Notes under the pieces: model-generated
What the model was told of the DNA's origin: nothing
The model's input: only the letters and a program-made list of their open reading frames with translations
The model's database searches: none
DNA from: an uncultured Candidatus Saccharibacteria bacterium
GTDB lineage: Bacteria > Patescibacteriota > Saccharimonadia > Saccharimonadales > Saccharimonadaceae
Assembly: GCA_949070545.1 (NCBI GenBank)
Contig: CARTQV010000003.1
Location: forward strand, 1 to 31,937
DNA: 31,937 bases
Reading direction: 5' to 3'
Program-made: the position numbers and the translations under genes
Shown: piece by piece, positions 21,529-30,815 of the stretch
Layout: every line of letters starts with the position of its first letter
Position numbering within the stretch: position 1 is the first letter of the stretch

Positions 21529-22299
21529 ATGAAATCATATATCGTGGGCAACTGGAAGATGAACTTTACAGTCGGTGAATCTTCCGTTTATCTTCATAAA
21601 CTTCTGCAAAAAACGCGGCAGTATCGTGACATTGAGGTTGTCGTAGCGCCTTCGCTGACCGCTTTGCAGCCGTTATCTCTCCAAACTGACCGTAAAAAAA
21701 TCCGTCTCGCTGCACAGACTGCTAACCCGCACGATTTTGGTGCCTATACAGGTGAAGTTTCTTTCACTCAGCTACGCGGGATTGTTGACTATTGTATTAT
21801 CGGGCATTCCGAGCGTCGTCAGCTCTTTCATGAAAGCGACAAGGACATTCGCGCATCCGTTGCGGCTGCTCTGCGCAATAATATCACTCCAATCCTCTGC
21901 ATCGGTGAAACGGAGACCGAACGCACCTTTGGCGAGACTTATGACATTTTGCGCGATCAACTTCTCGGTGGTCTCTCTGAGGTTTCGACTGAAGATATCG
22001 AGAAAGTGGTCGTTGCCTATGAACCAGTTTGGGCGATTAGTACAACGGCAGATGCGCGTCTCGCTTCGCCGGATGACATCGCGGAGGTCATGCAATTTGC
22101 GCGTCGCACCCTGAAAGACACTTATGGGAGAGCAACGGCAGAGTCAGTCCCGTTGCTCTATGGCGGTAGCGTGAGCCCCTCGAATGCTGGCGCCTATTTG
22201 ACTGTGCCAGAGGTCAACGGCCTGCTTATTGGTGGCGCTAGCCTAGTTGCTGATCAATTCGTCAATATTCTAGAAACTGCAAAGAAGGTAAAATCTTAA
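21529..22299 (+). CDS. tpiA: Triosephosphate isomerase
   Basis: Interconverts dihydroxyacetone phosphate and glyceraldehyde-3-phosphate. The 256-residue TIM barrel keeps the catalytic set: Lys10 in GNWKMN, His93 in IIGHSERR, Glu165 in AYEPVWAI, and the phosphate-binding LYGGSVSPSNA. The flexible loop 6, normally AIGTGKTA, is AISTTADARLASPDD, about three residues longer and without the usual GTG. It is therefore a divergent but probably active enzyme. The stop TAA shares its last base with the ATG of the next gene, which indicates coupling to the tail-anchored protein. Confidence 0.95.
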   Translation: MKSYIVGNWKMNFTVGESSVYLHKLLQKTRQYRDIEVVVAPSLTALQPLSLQTDRKKIRLAAQTANPHDFGAYTGEVSFTQLRGIVDYCIIGHSERRQLFHESDKDIRASVAAALRNNITPILCIGETETERTFGETYDILRDQLLGGLSEVSTEDIEKVVVAYEPVWAISTTADARLASPDDIAEVMQFARRTLKDTYGRATAESVPLLYGGSVSPSNAGAYLTVPEVNGLLIGGASLVADQFVNILETAKKVKS

Positions 22300-23813
22300 T
22301 GGACAAGCTCACAAATCAATCAAATCCAACGGGGGATCAGGGAAGAATGATTGATTTTGTGCCTAAAAAATCAAACGATGAAACTACCGCGGGCAGTTCG
22401 AAAGCTCCGCGTCCCGTGACTTCCGCGAAAGACGCAATCAACGCCTTATATGCCGACCGCGCAAAGGGATCGACTACAAAGATGATCCCGTCGGCGCGCG
22501 AAGCCGTGAACGCGGCCGCCTCGAAAACCGTTGCTGAACACCAGAAGTCCGCCGCGACCCTACATCACGGTTCAATCCAGAAAAAAATGGAGTCGACTCG
22601 TACCTCAGCTTCTGCTATGTTGAAAGTTGCAAAATCAGAGAAACCGTCACCCACTTCTGCTCAGCCGTTGAATTCTTTTGATCCGCTTGCAAAACCAAAA
22701 CCCGTCGCTAAGCCAAAACGCCCGCGCCAAGTCGCCTACGGTTCCGTTCCAGTTGTTCGCACTTCTCTGAAGCTTGGCGCTTCTGCTCGCCCGAAGCCAA
22801 CGCCAGTTGTTTTACCGCCGCACGCCCGTATGGCTGAGGGCGCTCGTCCTGTGAATTCTCGTCCAAAAAAATTATCAAATTTGTTGAATCATCGTCTTGT
22901 CAACGGCGAAATTGTTCCACGAGCGAATACCCTGAATGCTGCTCCGAAACGCCAACTTGTTGAGGACGTCGACGCTATCGCTGTTGCTATCACGGAACCA
23001 GCAAAACCTGCACCAGCACACCGTCCTTCTGGCCCGATTCGCGACCCTCAGATGGTGCGTGCCCCGCGTCGAACAACTAATTTAGCTGAAAAGAATGCAC
23101 GTCGAGCCATGCAGACAGCTCGGGTTGCCGACATCGTCAGTGAGCAGATGGGCCAACCCTCACGTTTCGCTACGGCTCCGAAAGGCTATGTCGCGAAACA
23201 GCCCGAAGCTATGCCAGCTGATAGTGCTTATATTATGTCTGAACCGCCGAAATTAACGAAAAAGCACCCAACGCCGCCAGCAAAAAAGCCTGAAGACAAA
23301 CTCGGAGTGATCGAAAATTATCATCAATCGCGTGAGCCGCAACCACTTGGTGACAAAGCTCCGATCGGTCGCGTAACCGAGCAGAAGATCGCTTCTGGAC
23401 ATGGTGGTGCCGCGAAGCCAACCGAAAAGGTCAAAGCTGACAATACTTCGAACTACAGCTTTAGTCGTCAGCTCGAGCCCGACGCGAATCGCTATGCGCT
23501 TGGTGGGCAGTCGCCGTTTTTGAAGTCTGTCAATGTTGAAAAACGCCCATTGTCTGGCAGCGCGCCACGCATGAAGAGTGAACCGAAGGTGTCTGGGGCT
23601 GTCGAAGCTGAGTCGAAGCCGCGGTCTAAAAAGAATATTTACCCCAAAAAAGAAGTTACAAAGACCCCTACGAAACAAGACCTGCCGAGCCGTCCGACCG
23701 TCATTGTCCCGTCGAGTCACCGCTCAAAAGCCCCATTGTTTTTCTTGGTTTTACTGACAGTTATTCTCGGCGCCGCCGTGGGTGCTGCCGCCTATCTTTG
23801 TTTCTTCCAGTAG
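22299..23813 (+). CDS. Disordered, basic, tail-anchored membrane protein
   Basis: A 504-residue protein I do not recognise. Residues 1-475 are low in hydrophobic residues and rich in Pro, Ala, Lys, Arg and Ser, so mostly disordered. A single TM helix lies at the very C terminus (APLFFLVLLTVILGAAVGAA), which would leave the long chain on the cytoplasmic side if it is tail-anchored. Short related segments near the N terminus (SAKDAINALYADRA and SAREAVNAAAS) look like repeated small motifs. It is one-base coupled to tpiA with a GAAGG site inside that gene. Possible roles include DNA or ribosome tethering or envelope scaffolding, all speculative. A hairpin follows the stop. Confidence 0.75.
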   Translation: MDKLTNQSNPTGDQGRMIDFVPKKSNDETTAGSSKAPRPVTSAKDAINALYADRAKGSTTKMIPSAREAVNAAASKTVAEHQKSAATLHHGSIQKKMESTRTSASAMLKVAKSEKPSPTSAQPLNSFDPLAKPKPVAKPKRPRQVAYGSVPVVRTSLKLGASARPKPTPVVLPPHARMAEGARPVNSRPKKLSNLLNHRLVNGEIVPRANTLNAAPKRQLVEDVDAIAVAITEPAKPAPAHRPSGPIRDPQMVRAPRRTTNLAEKNARRAMQTARVADIVSEQMGQPSRFATAPKGYVAKQPEAMPADSAYIMSEPPKLTKKHPTPPAKKPEDKLGVIENYHQSREPQPLGDKAPIGRVTEQKIASGHGGAAKPTEKVKADNTSNYSFSRQLEPDANRYALGGQSPFLKSVNVEKRPLSGSAPRMKSEPKVSGAVEAESKPRSKKNIYPKKEVTKTPTKQDLPSRPTVIVPSSHRSKAPLFFLVLLTVILGAAVGAAAYLCFFQ

Positions 23814-23826
23814 TCTGGTTTTGTAT

Positions 23827-23851
23827 GTAGTGCCTAGCGACTAGGCACTAC
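23827..23851. terminator. Bidirectional hairpin between convergent genes
   Basis: A perfect 11-bp inverted repeat GTAGTGCCTAG/CTAGGCACTAC with a 3-nt loop. One arm encodes the last residues and the TAG stop of the minus-strand PilX-like gene. There is no T run on either side. It is the second strong hairpin of this kind between facing genes. Confidence 0.65.
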
Positions 23852-25040
23852 CATTATTCAGACAACCATCACCCCAACAGTTCGTCGTAATCCAGAAGTT
23901 TTTCTTCAGATCACTCGCGCTACCACCATTCCCATCGCCAGTGATTTCCAGTTCAAACTGGGGGAACGGATATGACGATGCTGCCGGACTGAGCCGTGTT
24001 TCGACCCGTCGATAAAGATCATACGCTCGTCCTGTCGAATCGACCTTTACTTGTACGTCTTTGAAGGGTACGCTATTGCCGTCATCATCAAGCTTTTCAA
24101 CAATACAATCTGTTTCGACTACCCCATATGGCATCGAAGCTACGAGATAAGCATCCCCATTAGTTTGCATCAAATCCTTCACGTCTAAGTTAACTTGACA
24201 TGCGTAATCTCCCTTTTCCCCGGGCTTCGCACATTCAACCAAAACCGGTGAGTTCTCTTCTGTTGCGGTGGCAGCTTCTTTGAGGATCTCCACACCTATC
24301 TCTCCTCCCCATGGCAACAAACCACCCACATTTTCGCTCGGCAGTGCCACTATACTCGTAAAACGCTCGCTGTCTCTCTCTGCTAATTCGTTGAGGTCGA
24401 TCGTTTGCCCAGTCGTGATTAACGATAGACCAATTGCTGGCGGCACAGTGGCACTACCTGCATCAGCAAAAAGCCCTTGGTTATCAAGGTTACGCAAGGT
24501 CGTCCCATTCTTTTCTGTAAACCACGAGAAACGTATCGTTGAAGTATTCATAGCATCATCACTGACCGCAATCGGGACTACTTGTACCCGTGTTGACGCA
24601 TCTAACGTGAACAAAAAGTCAGAGACCTCATTGCTCAGCTTCACACAAGTATACGCCTGGTTCGCATTATTTCCATGCTCTCCATCATTATCCTCTCGAA
24701 TTGCAACTTCTCCCGTCGCATCTGGGTCATCGTTCAAGTATTTCTTCATCCCATCGCATTCTTGTCCAAGCTCAAAAAGCTTCCCACAATTATCAGCTGT
24801 CCCGCCTGGTTTGTTCAGACAAGTATAATATCGGTTCGCTGCTAGTTTTGCATCTTCTACGCCCGCCAATGCTGCATCATATGCCGATTGCGAAAGGTCC
24901 GAATCTGTCGTTTGTGATGATTCTGACACCATAATCCGAACAAAACTCAGCGTAATCACTCCGAACAAAATCGTCGCAAAAATTACTACATAAAGTGACG
25001 CCACGCCTTGCTTAGTTTGTTTCAATAACTCTCTTTTCAT
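23841..25040 (-). CDS. PilX-like pilus assembly protein
   Basis: Last gene of the pilus operon, 399 residues. A short basic N terminus, one hydrophobic helix (ASLYVVIFATILFGVITLSF) and then SQSAYDAALAGVEDAKLA match the PilX/PulK-like minor pilin pattern (SxxAxxxAxxGxExA), which lacks the GFTxxE box. The rest is an extracellular beta-rich domain with several Cys pairs. Start placed at the ATG at 25040, one base after the stop of the previous gene, with GGGAGAG ahead; longer readings start inside the neighbour. The stop codon is inside a strong hairpin. Confidence 0.8.
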   Translation of the reverse strand: MKRELLKQTKQGVASLYVVIFATILFGVITLSFVRIMVSESSQTTDSDLSQSAYDAALAGVEDAKLAANRYYTCLNKPGGTADNCGKLFELGQECDGMKKYLNDDPDATGEVAIREDNDGEHGNNANQAYTCVKLSNEVSDFLFTLDASTRVQVVPIAVSDDAMNTSTIRFSWFTEKNGTTLRNLDNQGLFADAGSATVPPAIGLSLITTGQTIDLNELAERDSERFTSIVALPSENVGGLLPWGGEIGVEILKEAATATEENSPVLVECAKPGEKGDYACQVNLDVKDLMQTNGDAYLVASMPYGVVETDCIVEKLDDDGNSVPFKDVQVKVDSTGRAYDLYRRVETRLSPAASSYPFPQFELEITGDGNGGSASDLKKNFWITTNCWGDGCLNNGSA

Positions 25041-25041
25041 C

Positions 25042-25965
25042 TTACTCTCCCGCCGTCCTTGCGGCAAAATTAAACTTGTTTAATGCACAATAATTAAACT
25101 CCGCCCCGAGATTACCCGTGCTGCTCGTCTCGGAGTTTCGACAATATTCACTCGCGCTCTTCACATTTATATCTCCACGTTCAGTCGCTAGGATAAATGT
25201 CCCCGCATAGAACGCTCGCCCCGAAATCTCATCCTCTGCACGCGGGAAAATCGTCAACTCATGTAACAGTAGCTGTGTATCATTATTTTTCAGAAGCCCA
25301 GTCTCTGGATCCTCCAACCCCAGTTTATTGTCGCTATCTAAATATTTCGTTGCGTCAATTTCCATCGCATATCCAGTCAATACGCTTTCGTAATTGCTCT
25401 TATCAATCGATGCCGAACAAATTCGACGATTTGTATCGCGGAATCTCGCCATAATTAAAGCCTCACCATCTTTCACGTCATTCACAATGAACCCATCCTT
25501 ATTTTTGCCTATAGTTGCCTCATTCCCGCCCATATCTGTATATTTCACAGCTAGAGTTCCGCTCTTAAAGGCATATGCTGTATTCCAAACATAGGAATAT
25601 GACCCCGTACAGAAAACACCATACAGCTGATGGCCATCACTATCTACGGCGCTATTATAATTAAACCCGCGCGTCGCGTTATCTTTTTCACATTCCGTCC
25701 TCGCCGTCTCTTCTTCTAACTTCGCGCAGACCGAAGTAACGTTCAACCCAGGTGCTCCTGTGATCGAGTCAGAAAGATTATCAATCAGTCCTCGTCCAAC
25801 GTTGTTTACGGCTTTGATCGTCATACCTTTCTGATAAATCGCTAGTACATTTGTCACGACAATCGCAATCGTGATAAGAAGTACCGCTACGAACGACATC
25901 GTCAACGTCAGCTCAACAATCGTGAATCCTGTTTTGCTCTCTTCGATTATTTTTCTTTTTTTCAT
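25042..25965 (-). CDS. Minor prepilin, PilW-like
   Basis: A 307-residue class III prepilin. KTGFTIVELTLTMSFVAVLL gives a G/F cleavage site with Glu at mature position 5, followed by a long soluble domain with eight or so cysteines, suggesting disulfides. The size fits PilW/PulJ-type minor pilins that help initiate pilus assembly. ATG at 25965 overlaps the upstream stop as TGATG; a GTG three bases earlier is also possible. GAGG lies upstream. Confidence 0.85.
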   Translation of the reverse strand: MKKRKIIEESKTGFTIVELTLTMSFVAVLLITIAIVVTNVLAIYQKGMTIKAVNNVGRGLIDNLSDSITGAPGLNVTSVCAKLEEETARTECEKDNATRGFNYNSAVDSDGHQLYGVFCTGSYSYVWNTAYAFKSGTLAVKYTDMGGNEATIGKNKDGFIVNDVKDGEALIMARFRDTNRRICSASIDKSNYESVLTGYAMEIDATKYLDSDNKLGLEDPETGLLKNNDTQLLLHELTIFPRAEDEISGRAFYAGTFILATERGDINVKSASEYCRNSETSSTGNLGAEFNYCALNKFNFAARTAGE

Positions 25966-26702
25966 CACATTGTCCTCGGATTATTTAATCGTATTACCGT
26001 GTCGAGAACTGTCGGCGTGTTTGCTCCCGATCCATACCAACACGCCTCAACATAAATATCATAATATGCAGATTTTTCTAGGTTATTTTGATCCTTTTGA
26101 TCGCTCTTCACCGCGAAGGCCCAGATCCCTTCGACTGCCGCAAGTTCCGAATATTCCGTTAAACTATTTCCGCTAATCCCCACGTCAGTCAAGTCTTTCC
26201 CATCTGTATCAGTCGTCCAAAGCATTCTCGCTCCGAGCGGACTCGCCCGAAACAACTCGCCTCCATCATTTATGCCTACGTATTTGTATTTTCGCGTATT
26301 CACAACAAATGCATTTGCCTGTTCGAGCAAAGTCTTTCCATTGGTATTATCATACAGTTTATCACAACCTACAACTCCATTTGAATCTGGTGTCACGACA
26401 TTCGACGCTAGATCCAACAACCCAAGCTTATCAGCTTCTTCTGCCGTGATCGCATTGACGGTAACTTTCTTCCAAATCTCTCCACTGTCAGAATAATCCA
26501 AAGAATTATGCATAAACCTCAGTGCCTCGGCTTGGGCATTCAGCTCGTCACGTGCTGTCGTTGCCTCAAGCGTTGTTTCAGCCGTAACAACACCACGATT
26601 CATCGACGAGATTGACAGAATCGCCACCAACCCAAAAATCGCGATCGCAAACATCACTTCGATAATCGTGTCACCGCGCTTCGTATCTTCGCGTTTAATC
26701 AT
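25965..26702 (-). CDS. Minor prepilin, PilV-like
   Basis: A 245-residue prepilin. The N terminus KREDTKRGDTIIEVMFAIAIFG has the cleavage Gly followed by Asp instead of Phe, with Glu at mature position 5. This matches PilV/PulI-type minor pilins and differs from its neighbours. The ATG at 26702 overlaps the preceding stop as ATGA; an in-frame ATG two codons upstream is equally possible. Cysteines near the C terminus (EACWYGSG) may bridge. Confidence 0.85.
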   Translation of the reverse strand: MIKREDTKRGDTIIEVMFAIAIFGLVAILSISSMNRGVVTAETTLEATTARDELNAQAEALRFMHNSLDYSDSGEIWKKVTVNAITAEEADKLGLLDLASNVVTPDSNGVVGCDKLYDNTNGKTLLEQANAFVVNTRKYKYVGINDGGELFRASPLGARMLWTTDTDGKDLTDVGISGNSLTEYSELAAVEGIWAFAVKSDQKDQNNLEKSAYYDIYVEACWYGSGANTPTVLDTVIRLNNPRTM

Positions 26703-27445
26703 TTGCATCCCGCTTCTCTCGATTCATCTTCATTTAAAACACTGACTGCCGAACTATTCGTTCCGTCCGCCGCAATCTGCACTGCCCGCACTATGCTCGA
26801 TTCATCTGATTTAATACAGAAAGTTATCGGCTCGGTTGTCACTTCTATGGCGCCACTATTCAAGGCCATCATGAAATTATTATTGCCCATATTGTTACAG
26901 GATTCTTCATCTGTAATCCCAAAGCTACCATCAACCATCGCCGTATGAATTGCTCCCGAGCGTGGGGAACGAGCGATAACAATCGTTCCAGTGTATCCAT
27001 CCATCGGGTCTGCATTGTTCATCGCTTGTGCCTCCCAATACAGATTTTTTTTCGACAATGTTTCGCAGGCCAACCCTGCACCCTGTCCTCTTAAACCCTG
27101 TATGAACCCAGTATCGCTAGCTTTTTCGTCCAAATCCGTATCGCCGATTAAGGTCGCAGTCCAAAATTCATTGGGCGTTTCTTTGTTGAATAATAGTACT
27201 TTGCCGTATATGGCCGTATCGGAAGCGCCACTTTCTTCATTTCTTGAGCGTGGGTTAAGCACCTCGTTATAAATCTTTCGCAAATCTTCTGCGAAAGATG
27301 TTACCGCGTCATTGTAGCGTTGTGCCTTGATTGAGGAATAAGTATTTCCAAGTACACCGACCAGCATCAGCCCAGCAATCGCCAGTACCAGCATAACTTC
27401 AATAATCGTGAACCCTTTTTTTGTCTTTTCGGTTTCTTTTTGCAT
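26699..27445 (-). CDS. Minor prepilin, GspH/FimT-like
   Basis: A 248-residue class III prepilin: leader MQKETEKTKKG, then FTIIEVMLVLAIAGLMLVGV with Glu5, followed by YNDAVTSFAEDLRKIYNEV, the usual helix after the GspH/FimT TM part. The soluble domain has paired cysteines. The GAGGT site overlaps the previous stop region, with only 3 nt between genes. First of three consecutive prepilins in the operon. Confidence 0.87.
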   Translation of the reverse strand: MQKETEKTKKGFTIIEVMLVLAIAGLMLVGVLGNTYSSIKAQRYNDAVTSFAEDLRKIYNEVLNPRSRNEESGASDTAIYGKVLLFNKETPNEFWTATLIGDTDLDEKASDTGFIQGLRGQGAGLACETLSKKNLYWEAQAMNNADPMDGYTGTIVIARSPRSGAIHTAMVDGSFGITDEESCNNMGNNNFMMALNSGAIEVTTEPITFCIKSDESSIVRAVQIAADGTNSSAVSVLNEDESREAGCK

Positions 27446-27448
27446 AGT

Positions 27449-30043
27449 CTAATACCTCGGCGCTAGTTCTCGACTATAGACTGCCTTATAATCATAACCG
27501 CTGTTGTCGTCTGGTTGCAAAGATTGATTATATGCCCAGATGTATGCGTCTGGTCGCATATTGAAGATCTCTGCTGGTTCATACCTAGAGTTCCCGTTTT
27601 CTGCTCCAAAAGTTCGATGCAATGACACACTTCCTGCACTGACTGGACCATTGAATTGTAGTCGTTTGCTACAGTCGCCACCTGCCTGCGTAGTCCCTGT
27701 GGCATATTCAGCGCAAGTATTAAGATTACCCTTCGCAATGAGCCAAGCATCAATCCTTTCAACATCTTTGTGAACTTTAATATTTCCATCAACAAAGATA
27801 ACCATCTGTGGTAGATTCTTCCTATCGCTATGAACAATGCTCGATAAGCTACTTTCAATATTCCCCCAAATATCTAGATCTCCAGTATAGGAAAGGATTT
27901 GTGTTCCCGTAACAGACGTTGTACCAGGGCCAATACTACCACTACGCTCTTCTGCTTTGCTACGTAAATATTGTTCCATTCTTTGTTGATATGCACCATT
28001 AGTTTCAATTCCAGAACTCCCCAACCAAGAAGTGTTTGCAATCGTCAAATTAGAGAGTGATCCATTTGTACCCCATTGCACGTTTTGATGTTCTGGATTT
28101 TTCGCGCCCAGAGTCAAACCTGCTGCTGAAGAAAAATTAAAGATATTGCTTTTCTCTAGATTATCCCCACTTCCGCCACCAATCGCCATATATTCCGCCC
28201 AAGAACCATAGGCTGTCGTATTCCCGCCTTCCGATACCAATGTCCCCATATCTGTTTTAGTATAACGCGGCGACAATGCGGTATTAATTCCTCCTGCCGA
28301 AAATGCACTTCCATTCCAAACTGCAACTTGCGGTCGCTTCGCGATCACGCTGCATGCTGAGTCGAAAATGTACCAATAATCTCGATTACTATCATGAGTC
28401 CAAACATTTTCGTCGATTTTTTGCAGTGCAACAGTGTTAACAGCCGACCAATATTCTAGCCGATAACCCAAAGTTGTGCAGTATTTTGCTCCTATGGATG
28501 TCACTCCGCTCTGATAAATTTCTGGGACAACCACAAGCTGACTGCCACTACCGTCTTTTGTAGTACTATAATATGTGCTAGAAGTTGGTTTTGTTGCCGT
28601 ATCCCAAGGATTAGACACAGAAGAGCGTTCGTCTATTGGCCTTACTGTTGCGCAACCTACCGTATTCGCCCCCAATTGACTACCGACAAAAGCACACAAT
28701 CCGTTACCTTGATAGTTTTTGCTGCCGCTAACGTAACCATTATCAGTTTTTTGATAGTATGGATTAACCAAATAAGAAATAGTATCAAAGGCTGCCAAAC
28801 GACGAGTATTGCTACCTGTTGCAACCGCATTCCAACTGAGGGTTGATTTTTCCCCAGCAAACATTCTCCCAGTTTTGCTTCCGCCAGACAATACTGGTTC
28901 TAAATTGTTACCATCTGGTGGTCCAGGATCCTTGGCTCGTGTAATTGTGGCACAAGCCTCAGAATCTTCCTTGTCTTCACGATCAACAGTATATTTGCTT
29001 CCATTCCACTCAAAAGTCATATTAGAATAATAGCCAGAAATCTTTCGACAAACCGTTTTCGTCTCTCCTGGGTTTAGATGAACAGTAATTTTCTTATTAG
29101 GCTCGCCGTTGCTATTCATATCAAGTTCTTTTTCCCAATCGGTCGTCCCATCTGCACTCCACTCGTCCTTTGAAGTATCAGCGCCTCCTCCAGAGATTTG
29201 ATATTCAGCTTTGAACTTCGCACTTTCATTATCAGCAAAGCCTTCTTCATCAGTAACTTCGTAATATAAAGTGTGCCCAAAATAGACATCTACACTTTCG
29301 TCATTTGTACTCAAGGTTACGCCAACATAACCATCATCTTCAGATATTTCGTATATATCATAACCGTCTGTCGACAGCTTTATCTCCGACCAAGAATGCA
29401 TCTCCCCCTCATGGTCTCGGTGGGGGTCTTCCTTATAACAAAACCAACTCACGCTTTTACCAGTAACATCGTCAGTCTTATCCGCAAAACCAGGATCTTT
29501 TTTTGCTTCTTGGAAATCTTTCATTGCGGTCTTCCAAGGTTTTGAACCAGGGAATCCGTGTCGGTTATACGTGTACCAACCACCAGCTTTTTTAAAAATA
29601 TATGCCTGATATAGTCCAACTTGTTTTACAACCGTGCCGCCATCTTTGTATTGGAAAGGTGCTAAACGATAGTATCCGCCAACCGACGCACACCCCTTAA
29701 CGTGGCCGCCCGAAATTGAACCGCTGTTAGAACCTGGGATCTCTATATCATTCCATTTCTCATGCCAATCCTTCCAAGCTTGCGTTTCATTTCCGTTACT
29801 ATCATATCTCGCTGGCGCGTCTGGTATTTTATAGTAGACCCAAGCTCCGCCATAGCATGAGTTGATACCGGATTTCGGAAAATATTTGCCATTTCTTTTG
29901 CCACACCGCACTACGCTCCCTGATACGCCACCATCATTACCGGCATTCCCGTCAAAAGCGAAAGTAGAAGACGCAAAAAATATTCCACATATGAAGATCA
30001 TGGTCACATATATACACAAAAACCTAATTCTCGTTTTAAACAT
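27449..30043 (-). CDS. Large secreted pilus-associated protein
   Basis: An 864-residue extracellular protein with a signal peptide (VTMIFICGIFFASSTFA, cleavage before FDG). The N-terminal third has aromatic and Cys-rich segments, the middle has a beta-sandwich-like region (about 225-370) rich in Asp/Glu, and the C-terminal part contains IVHSDRKNLPQMVIFVDGNI, DAWLIAKGNLNTCA and LQFNGPVSAGSVSLHRTFGA. This last part resembles polymer-forming, bactofilin-like or PilX-N-type repeats often seen beside minor pilins in CPR genomes. No C-terminal anchor is present. As second gene in a pilus operon, it may be a tip adhesin comparable in role to PilY1; that is inference. SD AAGGAGGAG overlaps the upstream gene. 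Confidence 0.7.
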   Translation of the reverse strand: MFKTRIRFLCIYVTMIFICGIFFASSTFAFDGNAGNDGGVSGSVVRCGKRNGKYFPKSGINSCYGGAWVYYKIPDAPARYDSNGNETQAWKDWHEKWNDIEIPGSNSGSISGGHVKGCASVGGYYRLAPFQYKDGGTVVKQVGLYQAYIFKKAGGWYTYNRHGFPGSKPWKTAMKDFQEAKKDPGFADKTDDVTGKSVSWFCYKEDPHRDHEGEMHSWSEIKLSTDGYDIYEISEDDGYVGVTLSTNDESVDVYFGHTLYYEVTDEEGFADNESAKFKAEYQISGGGADTSKDEWSADGTTDWEKELDMNSNGEPNKKITVHLNPGETKTVCRKISGYYSNMTFEWNGSKYTVDREDKEDSEACATITRAKDPGPPDGNNLEPVLSGGSKTGRMFAGEKSTLSWNAVATGSNTRRLAAFDTISYLVNPYYQKTDNGYVSGSKNYQGNGLCAFVGSQLGANTVGCATVRPIDERSSVSNPWDTATKPTSSTYYSTTKDGSGSQLVVVPEIYQSGVTSIGAKYCTTLGYRLEYWSAVNTVALQKIDENVWTHDSNRDYWYIFDSACSVIAKRPQVAVWNGSAFSAGGINTALSPRYTKTDMGTLVSEGGNTTAYGSWAEYMAIGGGSGDNLEKSNIFNFSSAAGLTLGAKNPEHQNVQWGTNGSLSNLTIANTSWLGSSGIETNGAYQQRMEQYLRSKAEERSGSIGPGTTSVTGTQILSYTGDLDIWGNIESSLSSIVHSDRKNLPQMVIFVDGNIKVHKDVERIDAWLIAKGNLNTCAEYATGTTQAGGDCSKRLQFNGPVSAGSVSLHRTFGAENGNSRYEPAEIFNMRPDAYIWAYNQSLQPDDNSGYDYKAVYSRELAPRY

Positions 30044-30046
30044 ACG

Positions 30047-30811
30047 TTATTCTCCTCCTTGTTCACCAAACAAAAACTTCGCGTACTCATATGATAAATT
30101 AGCGGCCTTTTCTTCATAATACTCCGCCAAATCATACTCAGATAACTCATAATATGCCTGAGCCATCGTATCGTAGTAAGCATAACGAGACGCCAAATCC
30201 ATTTCGTCTGGGTTACTAATTTCGCTACCAGTCTTAACGACGTCACTTTCGTCCCCATTGTCGAGATAATGTTGCATCAAAGCTAAACGCGCGACATTTG
30301 CTTCGTTCTTACCTTGCGCGGAATTGATTGCGCTCTGGTAGCTCTCAACGGCGGCAGAATCATCTTCTTCTTCACCAGCTTCATCAGATTCCACAGTAGT
30401 GATCTTTGATTGAGCTTTCTGCGTGATATCAGCTAGTAATTTCTGGTTTTCTTCAATAACTTTGGGGTCATTTCCATCAACGGGAGAATTATTCTTCACT
30501 AGTTGCACAATAAAGATTGCAATCACAACCACGAGCACCACCCCCAACCCCCCCAAAATCAACACTCTTCTGCGCGTCACCTTATTTTTGGCTTTCTTCT
30601 CAGCATCTTTGCGCTTATGCTCAGCGAAAACATCTTGTTTGCGTGCCGTCTTCGTGCCGATCTCAGACGAATTAAAAACTAGCTTCTCGTCTGACGAACT
30701 TTGGTTCGCCGCCGTATTCGTCCCCGCCGCCGACGTCTTTACGCCCCCCGCAGTAGCCCCGTCCGTAGCGGTTGGATTTGTTGGTTTTGGTGAATCTCCC
30801 GTCTCTGCCAT
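30047..30811 (-). CDS. TM protein with TPR-like domain, pilus operon
   Basis: First gene of the pilus operon, 254 residues. A disordered Thr/Ala/Gly-rich cytoplasmic N terminus is followed by a basic stretch, one TM helix (VLILGGLGVVLVVVIAIFIV, about 85-104) and an outside domain with alpha-helical repeats (VARLALMQHYLDNGD, YDTMAQAYYELSEYDLAEYYEEKA) that look like TPRs. This could be an alignment or scaffold protein for the pilus machine. The core ATPases, PilC and prepilin peptidase are not in the window. No ribosome binding site precedes the ATG, consistent with the nearby -10 box. Confidence 0.75.
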   Translation of the reverse strand: MAETGDSPKPTNPTATDGATAGGVKTSAAGTNTAANQSSSDEKLVFNSSEIGTKTARKQDVFAEHKRKDAEKKAKNKVTRRRVLILGGLGVVLVVVIAIFIVQLVKNNSPVDGNDPKVIEENQKLLADITQKAQSKITTVESDEAGEEEDDSAAVESYQSAINSAQGKNEANVARLALMQHYLDNGDESDVVKTGSEISNPDEMDLASRYAYYDTMAQAYYELSEYDLAEYYEEKAANLSYEYAKFLFGEQGGE

Positions 30812-30815
30812 ATAT

